From positions 1 to 8,369 of the forward strand of contig JAISCH010000073.1 in NCBI GenBank assembly GCA_031265725.1: a stretch of DNA of 8,369 nucleotides, read 5' to 3'. The notes beneath the pieces were generated by a model, which saw nothing but the letters and a program-made list of their open reading frames with translations, made no database searches and had not been told where the DNA came from. The DNA is from Propionibacteriaceae bacterium (GTDB lineage: Bacteria > Actinomycetota > Actinomycetes > Propionibacteriales > Propionibacteriaceae). The translations under genes were made by a program, and so were the position numbers. Shown here one piece after another: positions 1-5,180 of this stretch. The first letter of the stretch is position 1. Every line of letters starts with the position of its first letter.

Positions 1-975
1 CTCCGGAATTTGCCTGGGGTCTTTGGTGGCGTCCTCAGCCTTCTTCGGAACCCAGATCCGGCCATCGTTACGCAACGACTCGGACATCAGGGTCAGTTTC
101 GATTGGGTGTCGCCATGCACCGGGATGCAAGTCGGGTGAATCTGGGTATAGCACGGATTCCCGAAATAGGCTCCCTTGCGATGAGCGCGCCAGTTGGCGG
201 TGTTGTTGCAGCCCATCGCATTGGTGGACAGGAAGAACACGTTGCCATAGCCGCCAGTGGCGAGCACGACCGCGTCACCGATCCAAGTCTCGATCTCACC
301 GGTCACCATATCCCTGGTGACGATGCCGCGAGCACGGCCGTCGACCACGATGAGATCAAGCATCTCGTGCCGGGTATGCATCTTCACTGAGCCGGCGTCC
401 ACCTGGCGCTCCAACGCCTGATAAGCACCGATCAGCAACTGCTGGCCGGTCTGCCCCCGGGCGTAGAAAGTGCGCTGCACCTGAACGCCGCCGAACGAGC
501 GGTTGTCCAGCAGGCCGCCGTAGTCACGGGCGAATGGAACGCCCTGGGCGACACACTGGTCGATGATATTCGCGCTGACCTCAGCCAGCCGATGAACGTT
601 GGTCTCGCGCGCCCGGTAGTCGCCGCCCTTGACCGTGTCATAGAACAACCGGTGCACGGAGTCGTTGTCATTGCGGTAATTCTTCGCCGCGTTGATGCCG
701 CCCTGAGCCGCGATCGAGTGCGCCCGCCGCGGAGAGTCCTGATAGCAGAAGTTCTCCACTGAGTAACCGGCCTCGCCCAGGGACGCGGCTGCCGCGCCGC
801 CAGCCAGGCCGGTGCCGACGATGATGACCGTCAGCTTGCGCCGGTTGGAGGGGTTGACCAGCTTGGCATGGAATTGCCGATCCGCCCAGATCTGCTCAAT
901 CGGAAGCGCGGTATTGGCCTTGGTGTCTTTGACATCCGCGCCCAAGCGGTAAAAATCCTTTGCTTGCTGAGCCAT
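1..975 (-). CDS. sdhA: Succinate dehydrogenase flavoprotein subunit (N-terminal part, cut by window edge)
   Basis: Flavoprotein of respiratory complex II, which oxidises succinate to fumarate on the cytoplasmic side of the membrane and passes electrons through SdhB to the SdhC haem anchor. The 325 residues visible include the FAD dinucleotide-binding glycines GTGLAGG (54-60), the HSIAAQGGI stretch (86-94) whose His86 sits where the family attaches FAD covalently, GGYGNVFF (241-248), and HPTCIP (280-285) followed by SESLRNDGR (298-306), both catalytic-domain landmarks. Wording such as the SESLRNDGR block fits the form that partners b558-type SdhC. Family members are about twice this length, so the C-terminal half lies left of the window, where sdhB is expected. 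The ATG shares its A with the sdhC stop (TAATG), and AGGAGG lies 8 bases upstream inside sdhC, so the two are probably translationally coupled. No frameshift is seen. Confidence 0.97.
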   Translation of the reverse strand, partial: MAQQAKDFYRLGADVKDTKANTALPIEQIWADRQFHAKLVNPSNRRKLTVIIVGTGLAGGAAAASLGEAGYSVENFCYQDSPRRAHSIAAQGGINAAKNYRNDNDSVHRLFYDTVKGGDYRARETNVHRLAEVSANIIDQCVAQGVPFARDYGGLLDNRSFGGVQVQRTFYARGQTGQQLLIGAYQALERQVDAGSVKMHTRHEMLDLIVVDGRARGIVTRDMVTGEIETWIGDAVVLATGGYGNVFFLSTNAMGCNNTANWRAHRKGAYFGNPCYTQIHPTCIPVHGDTQSKLTLMSESLRNDGRIWVPKKAEDATKDPRQIPE

Positions 976-1655
976 TACTGGATCCCTCCTGCGAGAATTG
1001 CGATGGGCACGACGGCGAAGCCGAGGAAGATCAGGCCAGCGACTAGATACGCCAAACAATTCAACACAGTCTTCGCCAGCGCGCTGGTATTGATCCCGAG
1101 AGTGGCGAACGCGCTCCAGAAGCCATGCCTGATATGCACGCAGACCACGCCGATCCAGAGCAGGTACACCCCCACCCACGCCGGGTTCTGGAATGCCGTC
1201 TTGACTGCGACGAATGGCGACCCATGACTCGGCGCGACCGTGAATTGGATCAAATGCCAGATCAGGCCGAGTGCCAGAATGACGCCGCCCCAGCGCATCG
1301 TACGCGACGCGTAGCTCTGTGAGAGCCTTTTCCTCGTCTCGTACTTCGTGGGCGTAGCTTTGGCCGCCCGATGCCACAAGGTGACAGCCGAGAACATGTG
1401 CAACAAGATGAAGGCGAGCAACCCAAATCGGAACAGCCAGATAAAGACACCGTGCGGAATGATTGGGTAGAGCACATCTTGCTTCAAGAACTCGGCATAG
1501 TGATTGAATTCCCCTTCGCCGAGGAACATCTTCAGATTACCGATCATATGCATCAGCAGGAAGGCGACAAGGCACAAACCGGTGACGGCCATCAATGCCT
1601 TGAGTGCCACCGTTGACCTAAGTGCCCGCTGATGTGGAGTTAGATTCGTTGCCAC
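975..1655 (-). CDS. sdhC: Succinate dehydrogenase cytochrome b558 subunit, di-heme membrane anchor
   Basis: Integral membrane anchor of complex II that binds two haems b and transfers electrons from SdhB to the quinone pool (menaquinone in most organisms with this type). With the GTG start used here the protein is 226 residues, usual for the b558 family, with five hydrophobic helices at roughly 19-38, 68-93, 121-140, 160-178 and 197-222. His36, His86, His134 and His174 or His177 are spaced like the four axial haem ligands of the Bacillus and Wolinella homologues. A longer reading from an ATG at 1712 adds 19 basic residues. I prefer GTG at 1655 because AGGGTG lies 6 bases upstream and translation from there ([19 protein letters not shown]) looks like a normal N-terminus; a GTG at 1664 is also in frame. 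Its stop overlaps the sdhA start. Followed by sdhA and presumably sdhB. Confidence 0.93.
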   Translation of the reverse strand: MATNLTPHQRALRSTVALKALMAVTGLCLVAFLLMHMIGNLKMFLGEGEFNHYAEFLKQDVLYPIIPHGVFIWLFRFGLLAFILLHMFSAVTLWHRAAKATPTKYETRKRLSQSYASRTMRWGGVILALGLIWHLIQFTVAPSHGSPFVAVKTAFQNPAWVGVYLLWIGVVCVHIRHGFWSAFATLGINTSALAKTVLNCLAYLVAGLIFLGFAVVPIAILAGGIQ

Positions 1656-1758
1656 GGAACACACCCTAACAAAGCGCGGGCGTTTCTGACGACTTATCGG
1701 CAAAAGGGGCAAAACTCAGCAGTTAAATGCCGGGAAAATAGCCGATGCACCTAGCCAA

Positions 1759-1784
1759 AACGATATTTATTCAACTTTATCGTT
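1759..1784 (-). terminator. Weak hairpin after trmD, candidate terminator or sdh operator
   Basis: A perfect 7-bp inverted repeat (AACGATA and TATCGTT, 12-base loop) starts 2 bases after the trmD stop. Read on the minus strand, its second arm runs into TTTT and then GG. The stem is AT-rich and the T-run is short, with two Ts inside the stem, so it would be a poor intrinsic terminator. It is the only structure seen between the rpsP-trmD operon and sdhC. The surrounding 1713-1795 stretch is distinctly AT-rich for this genome and is where an sdh promoter should lie, so the repeat may instead be an operator. I could not find a convincing -35/-10 pair in 1656-1786. Confidence 0.35.
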
Positions 1785-1786
1785 GT

Positions 1787-2521
1787 TTAAATTAGGTCCG
1801 GGCGATTCTCCTCGGTGCGCCGCAAGGCCTGGGCATGACGCCACTTGGCGATCTCCTTGTGGTTGCCGCTGAGCAACACCTCGGGCACGTCGAAACCCCG
1901 CCAAGACGCCGGCTTGCTATAGACCGGATACTCCAGCAATCCGTCCAGGTCGGCGGCGTGCGACTCCTCCAACAGGGACTCCGGGTTGCCGAGCACTCCG
2001 GGCAGCAACCGGACGACAGCCTCAATGATCGCCAACGCGGCCACTTCCCCACCGTTGAGCACATAGTCGCCCAAGCTCACCTCGGCCACCGGCATCCGCG
2101 TCCGGGCGTACTCGACGACGCGCTGGTCGATGCCCTCGTAGCGCCCGCAGGCGATGATCAGCCAGTCCTGCTCGGCGAAGCTGGCGGCATCGGCCTGAGT
2201 GAAAGGCCGTCCCGCTGGAGTGGGCACGATCAGCGTGGGAGCGCTACTGACGGTAGCGGTACCGCTGGTGGCAGTTAGCGTGCTGCTGGCAGTAGCGGAG
2301 AGCAACGAGTCGAGCGCCTCGCCCCACGGCTCGGCTTTCATCACCATCCCGGCACCTCCGCCATAGGGCGTATCATCCACGCTGCGGTGACGATCATGGG
2401 TCCAATCGCGCAGGTCGTGCACCCCGAATTCCACCATCTGGGCCTGAGCGGCCTTGCCGACCAGCGACAGCGACAGCGGCGCGAAATAATCGGGGAAGAT
2501 GGTCACCACATCAAACCGCAT
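1787..2521 (-). CDS. trmD: tRNA (guanine37-N1)-methyltransferase TrmD
   Basis: Uses S-adenosylmethionine to methylate N1 of G37, next to the anticodon, in tRNAs reading CNN/GNN-type codons; this prevents +1 frameshifting. It is a SPOUT (trefoil-knot) enzyme acting as a dimer. The 244-residue protein opens with [13 protein letters not shown] and carries the family marks [13 protein letters not shown] (50-62), [13 protein letters not shown] (122-134), the knot loop GDYVLNGGE (151-159), an acidic DLDGLLEYP segment (191-199) where the proposed catalytic Asp lies, and LLSGNHKEI with KWR (216-228). The start at 2521 is chosen over an in-frame ATG at 2572 because GGAGGAG sits 4 bases upstream and the extra residues are not TrmD-like. 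It overlaps the end of rimM by 11 bases. Odd: residues about 75-93 are a Ser/Thr/Ala-rich insert not expected between the GGGAGMVMK block and the TPAGRPF block. Confidence 0.97.
   Translation of the reverse strand: MRFDVVTIFPDYFAPLSLSLVGKAAQAQMVEFGVHDLRDWTHDRHRSVDDTPYGGGAGMVMKAEPWGEALDSLLSATASSTLTATSGTATVSSAPTLIVPTPAGRPFTQADAASFAEQDWLIIACGRYEGIDQRVVEYARTRMPVAEVSLGDYVLNGGEVAALAIIEAVVRLLPGVLGNPESLLEESHAADLDGLLEYPVYSKPASWRGFDVPEVLLSGNHKEIAKWRHAQALRRTEENRPDLI
2248..2298. repeat. Degenerate short tandem repeats inside trmD
   Basis: Three related 11-12-base words stand in the same orientation, 21 and then 18 bases apart, so all in phase with the reading frame: TGACGGTAGCGG (2248), TGGCAGTTAGCG (2269) and TGGCAGTAGCGG (2287). 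On the coding strand they give the Ser/Ala/Thr-rich segment of TrmD, including SATASS (75-80) and TATVSS (88-93). This looks like an insert grown by in-frame replication slippage and since diverged. The copies are short and imperfect, so chance composition bias cannot be excluded. Confidence 0.45.
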
Positions 2522-3044
2522 CGTTCTCCTCCGCAGCGACTGGCAATTCAGCGAGCAGGCCGGGAATAGCATTTATAGTGAGATAACCGGCCCGGATATC
2601 GACTTCTGGCACGAGCTCGGTGACGAATGGCACCAATCGTTCCCCATTGGCCCCGGCCAGCACCAGCACATCCTGTGCGGGCAGATGCTGGACCATTCGC
2701 ACCGTCCCGACCTCTTGGCCGTGCTGGTCTAAGGCCCGCAGCCCGATCAGGTGGGAATCATGGAATTCATCCGAATCGGCTGCTGGCGGCTCATCGGCCA
2801 GGCTCACCCACAGCTCCGCGCCGCGTAATGCCTCGGCAGCGGAACGGTCAGTGACTCCGGCGAATCCCACCACGAGAGCGCCGCCATGCCTGCGCATGGC
2901 CGCCACCGACAACGAACCCCCGTCGCCTCGGCGCAACTGTCGTCCGACGGCGAACCTGTCCTGCGGGTCGTCAGTGCGGGACACTATGACGACCTCGCCC
3001 CGGATCCCGTGGGCTTTCCCCACTGTTCCGACGATCACGTCCAT
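2511..3044 (-). CDS. rimM: 16S rRNA processing / 30S maturation factor RimM
   Basis: Assembly factor that binds ribosomal protein S19 and the 16S 3' (head) domain and is needed for efficient 30S maturation. The 177 residues show the two usual parts: an N-terminal beta-barrel beginning [16 protein letters not shown] (3-18), with the GKxHGIRGE signature, and [10 protein letters not shown] (77-86) before the linker; then a C-terminal PRC-barrel from about 96 ([12 protein letters not shown]) through [11 protein letters not shown] (121-131), [13 protein letters not shown] (137-149) and the final IPGLL. The start is supported by AAGGAG 5 bases before the ATG. It lies between khpA (83 bases, filled by a small ORF) and trmD (11-base overlap), the rpsP-rimM-trmD arrangement widespread in bacteria. 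Length and motifs are normal. Confidence 0.96.
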   Translation of the reverse strand: MDVIVGTVGKAHGIRGEVVIVSRTDDPQDRFAVGRQLRRGDGGSLSVAAMRRHGGALVVGFAGVTDRSAAEALRGAELWVSLADEPPAADSDEFHDSHLIGLRALDQHGQEVGTVRMVQHLPAQDVLVLAGANGERLVPFVTELVPEVDIRAGYLTINAIPGLLAELPVAAEENDAV

Positions 3045-3053
3045 GCCACTCCT

Positions 3054-3128
3054 TCAAGGCTCCGAGCGGACATCCGACTCGGCCCATTCGGCACAGTCCT
3101 GCCACCCAAGGTGCTTTTGAGCGGACAT
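3054..3128 (-). CDS. Candidate 24-residue small ORF between khpA and rimM
   Basis: Not recognised as any known family. The ATG shares its first A with the khpA stop (TAATG, same one-base overlap as sdhC-sdhA), GGAGG ends 2 bases before it, and the TGA ends 9 bases before the rimM ATG, overlapping the rimM Shine-Dalgarno region (TGAAGGAG). The ORF therefore fills the khpA-rimM gap exactly. The peptide starts MSAQKHLGWQD, has two Trp and one Cys, and is acidic towards the end (AEWAESD); it has no membrane segment. The ten-base word ATGTCCGCTC at its start recurs near its end in another frame. It could be a real small protein, a coupling ORF that carries ribosomes from khpA to rimM, or chance. 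The Shine-Dalgarno spacing of 2 is short. Only conservation or ribosome profiling can decide. Confidence 0.4.
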   Translation of the reverse strand: MSAQKHLGWQDCAEWAESDVRSEP

Positions 3129-3379
3129 TACCTCCGGCGAGGCTTGCGGTCCACATCGATGAAGTCGATGCGGATCTGCTCATCCCCGGCCAGCGCCGCC
3201 ATCACCGTGCGCAGAGCCGTCGCGGTCCGGCCCTGGCGTCCGATCACCTTGCCGACATCCTCCGGGTTTACCCGGACCTCCAAGGTGCCAGCCCGGCCCC
3301 GATTGGTCCGGGTGACCTTGACGTCGTCTGGATGGACTACCAGGCCGCGGACCAGATGCTCTAGTGCCTCAGCCAACAT
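3128..3379 (-). CDS. khpA: KH-domain RNA-binding protein KhpA (YlqC/Rv2908c-like)
   Basis: Small single-KH-domain RNA-binding protein; in Gram-positives it works with the Jag/EloR protein KhpB and influences cell elongation and mRNA regulation. The 83 residues match the family's usual size of about 75-85: MLAEALEHLVRGLVVHPDDV at the N-terminus, the KH core VGKVIGRQGRTATALR (42-57) with its GxxG loop GRQG at 47-50, and the family ending IDFIDVD (71-77) followed by a basic KPRRR tail. The start lies 2 bases after the rpsP stop, with GAGG inside the end of rpsP as the likely ribosome site, so it is co-transcribed and probably coupled to rpsP. This rpsP-KH-rimM order is typical of Actinomycetota and Firmicutes and supports a link to ribosome function. 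Nothing is missing. Confidence 0.95.
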   Translation of the reverse strand: MLAEALEHLVRGLVVHPDDVKVTRTNRGRAGTLEVRVNPEDVGKVIGRQGRTATALRTVMAALAGDEQIRIDFIDVDRKPRRR

Positions 3380-3381
3380 GG

Positions 3382-3828
3382 TCAGGCCTCTTCAGCAGGC
3401 TGCTCAGCGGGCTCGGCGACTGCCTCGGCTTCCGCCTCAGCGCTCTGCTGCTTCCTGGACTTGGAAATAGCAGTGGTCGCCGGTTCGGCGTCAGCCTCAG
3501 CCAGGGCGATATTGAACAGTTCCACCTTGTCCTTGCGCGACTTCTGTGGCGTCACGCCGGACGGGGAATCCTCCCCGGTGAACTTCTGCCAATCGCCGGT
3601 GCGCCGCAGGATCGCCACCACAGCCTCAGTGGGCTGGGCACCTACAGAGAGCCAGTATTGGACGCGCTCAGACTTTACTTCGATCACCGATGGATCGTTC
3701 TTGGGATGATAGATGCCGATTTCTTCAATTGCCCGGCCATCCCGCTTGATGCGGGAATCCATCACGACAATGCGATAGTGCGGGGTGCGGATTTTGCCGA
3801 GTCGCTTCAGACGAATCTTGACAGCCAC
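3382..3828 (-). CDS. rpsP: 30S ribosomal protein S16
   Basis: Primary-binding small-subunit protein required for 30S assembly. The 148-residue product starts [26 protein letters not shown] and then has [15 protein letters not shown] (24-38), YHPKNDP (40-46) and [15 protein letters not shown] (56-70), the complete S16 core ending near residue 85. Residues about 107-148 form an Ala/Glu-rich, low-complexity tail, as is usual in actinobacterial S16 and absent from E. coli S16. I choose the GTG at 3828 over an ATG at 3918 because the S16 fold begins exactly there and the 30 upstream residues are unrelated to the family. Its AGGAG lies 11 bases upstream, a rather long spacing, and no in-frame start codon lies nearer. 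It is first gene of the rpsP-khpA-rimM-trmD run; a hairpin sits 9 bases before its Shine-Dalgarno site. Confidence 0.96.
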   Translation of the reverse strand: MAVKIRLKRLGKIRTPHYRIVVMDSRIKRDGRAIEEIGIYHPKNDPSVIEVKSERVQYWLSVGAQPTEAVVAILRRTGDWQKFTGEDSPSGVTPQKSRKDKVELFNIALAEADAEPATTAISKSRKQQSAEAEAEAVAEPAEQPAEEA

Positions 3829-3853
3829 GAGTGTGGTATCTCCTATGGAATAA

Positions 3854-3875
3854 GGTCTGGTGTTGTCACCAGACC
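3854..3875 (-). promoter_or_regulatory. Perfect 9-bp hairpin in the rpsP leader, candidate attenuator or translational control element
   Basis: GGTCTGGTG and CACCAGACC form a perfect 9-bp stem with a 4-base loop (ACAA on the transcribed strand), followed by TTATTCCAT and then the rpsP AGGAG. Only 25 bases separate it from the GTG, too few to hold a whole promoter, so the hairpin must lie in the rpsP transcript. A strong stem with a U-containing tail suggests transcription attenuation, or a structure next to the ribosome site for feedback by a ribosomal protein. No known S16 leader family was recognised, and the tail is not a clean U-run. The repeat itself is certain; the role is inferred. Confidence 0.55.
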
Positions 3876-4020
3876 GAACGGATGAAGCCAGCGACCGCTG
3901 TGGGGCAACGGCAACCAACTTCGGCTAGTTCCGCACTGAGCGGCGTTGAGAGGGCGCCACCAAGCACAGAAGCGCAAACCATTGTGCCAGAAACTGCCCC
4001 CAACAGCCAGTTCTGCTCTT

Positions 4021-4075
4021 AGAGGTCGCGCCATTATCCCGCCGCGAGTCAAGCCATCCTATTGGCGCGACCTCT
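4021..4075. repeat. 13-bp perfect inverted repeat between the amidohydrolase gene and rpsP
   Basis: AGAGGTCGCGCCA (4021-4033) and TGGCGCGACCTCT (4063-4075) are perfect inverted copies separated by 29 bases, starting 4 bases after the amidohydrolase stop. The RNA stem would be very stable, but no T-run follows on either strand, so this is not a classical intrinsic terminator. Some actinobacterial terminators are argued to lack the U-tail, which makes termination of the ffh-amidohydrolase transcript the simplest guess. A partial third copy, AGAGGGCGCCA (3949-3959), lacks two bases of the first arm and could compete for pairing. The rest of 3876-4020 holds no gene that I can support and no convincing promoter, although rpsP needs one in this spacer. 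Confidence 0.6.
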
Positions 4076-4079
4076 TAAC

Positions 4080-5168
4080 TCAGCCCAAATTGGGGTCGAC
4101 AAGTTGGCCGCGCAAGACGATCAGGCTCGGATGCCGCACCACTTCCAGCTCGACCCTGGGATCGGCGGCGTAGACGACCAGATCGGCCCAGTCGCCGTCG
4201 TCCAACGTCGAAGGAGCGCCCAACCACTCGCGGGAACGCCAGCTTGCCGCCCCCAAGGCGAATTCAGCGCCGCCGACCTTGGCCAATTCGATGATCTCGT
4301 CCGGGACCCGCCCATGCTTGATGACTGTGCCCGCGTCCGTCCCAGCGTAGATCCCGACTCCGGCCTCGCGCGCCTTGCCGACCGTCTGGCGGCGGCGGCG
4401 GTACAAGTCCTCCATGTGGGCGAAATAGTTGGGGAATTTCTGCTTAGCCGGTTCGGCGTATTGCGGGAAGTTGTTGATATTTATCAAGGTCGGCACCAAG
4501 GCCACCTCCGCCTCGGCCATCAGGGCTATCGTGTCGTCATCCAGCCCGGTGCCGTGCTCGATGCCGTCGATCCCGGCTCTGACCAACTCTTGCACCGACT
4601 GTTCCGCGAAGCAGTGGGCGGTCACCCTGGCACCCACCTGGTGCGCCCGCGCTATCGCCTGGGCGGCGATGTCCGCTGGCCAGAGCGGTTCGATATCCCC
4701 AGCGGACCGGTCGATCCAGTCCCCCACCAGCTTCACCCAGCCATCCCCGCGCCGGGCCTCGATCTCGACTTGGTCGGCCAACTGCTCCGGGGGGACCTCC
4801 ACGCCCAGATTGCGCAGATAGCGCCTCGGCGCGGCGATATGCTGTCCAGCGCGGACGATCCTGGGCAGGCCGGCCTCGTCATCGATCCAATGGGTGTCGG
4901 ACGGCGAGCCGGCGTCTCGGATCAACAACACCCCGGCGTTCCGGTCCGCCACCGCCTGCGCCCGGGCAGTCTCCACGCTGACCGCGCCCTCGATACCCAA
5001 CCCGATATGGCAGTGCGCGTCGACCAGTCCGGACATGATCCAGCCCTCGGTACAGATCGTCTGCGCCCCCGGCACGGGCTCGGTGTGGATCGTCCCGTCG
5101 GCTATCCATAGCTCGCGCGGCTCCCCCTGCGGCAGAACGACGCCGCGCAGATGCAAAGGCTGGCTCAT
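4080..5168 (-). CDS. Metal-dependent amidohydrolase of unknown substrate
   Basis: A 362-residue amidohydrolase-superfamily enzyme (TIM barrel, probably two metals), predicted cytoplasmic with no signal peptide. The full ligand set is visible: HxH at His52/His54 in GLVDAHCHIGLG (47-58), Lys146 in WVKLVGDW, which would be the carbamylated bridging lysine, His185 in TAHCF, His205 in GIEHGTG, and Asp278 in YAGTDAG. Short N- and C-terminal segments (LHLRGVVLPQG; ADLVVYAADP, 328-337) form the beta-sandwich. The pattern is closest to imidazolonepropionase-like and Xaa-Pro dipeptidase-like amidohydrolases; the substrate cannot be read from sequence. It begins 12 bases after ffh, and its AGGAAAG overlaps the ffh stop (TAGGAAAG), so the two form one transcript. 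M. tuberculosis has a comparable amidohydrolase (Rv2915c) beside ffh, so the neighbourhood is conserved rather than accidental. All catalytic residues are intact. Confidence 0.9.
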   Translation of the reverse strand: MSQPLHLRGVVLPQGEPRELWIADGTIHTEPVPGAQTICTEGWIMSGLVDAHCHIGLGIEGAVSVETARAQAVADRNAGVLLIRDAGSPSDTHWIDDEAGLPRIVRAGQHIAAPRRYLRNLGVEVPPEQLADQVEIEARRGDGWVKLVGDWIDRSAGDIEPLWPADIAAQAIARAHQVGARVTAHCFAEQSVQELVRAGIDGIEHGTGLDDDTIALMAEAEVALVPTLININNFPQYAEPAKQKFPNYFAHMEDLYRRRRQTVGKAREAGVGIYAGTDAGTVIKHGRVPDEIIELAKVGGAEFALGAASWRSREWLGAPSTLDDGDWADLVVYAADPRVELEVVRHPSLIVLRGQLVDPNLG

Positions 5169-5180
5169 AGCGGGGCTTTC

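Noticed and set aside
1656..1712. Longer SdhC beginning at the ATG at 1712
   Set aside because: It adds 19 residues not expected in the family, and the GTG at 1655 has a better-placed ribosome site.
3829..3918. Longer S16 beginning at the ATG at 3918
   Set aside because: The extra 30 residues would be read through the leader hairpin and Shine-Dalgarno site and do not match S16.
3866..3982. 38-codon minus-strand ORF in the rpsP leader ending in the hairpin
   Set aside because: There is no Shine-Dalgarno site before its ATG, and a different overlapping frame is also open (3843-4052), so it is not called as a gene; it is mentioned only as context for the hairpin.
3974..3992. TGGCAC and TTTGC resembling a sigma-54 promoter on the minus strand
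   Set aside because: The GG-to-GC spacing is 11 instead of the required 10, and Actinomycetota generally lack sigma-54.
4031..4055. TTGACT and GATAAT on the minus strand as a promoter for rpsP
   Set aside because: The boxes are only 8 bases apart, far from the 16-18 needed, and they sit inside the loop and arm of the 13-bp inverted repeat.
4062..5111. Plus-strand open frame of 349 codons opposite the amidohydrolase gene
   Set aside because: It mirrors a well-supported minus-strand gene with all catalytic residues; the product has no recognisable family and is Arg/Pro/His/Asp-rich, as expected of an antisense frame in GC-rich DNA.
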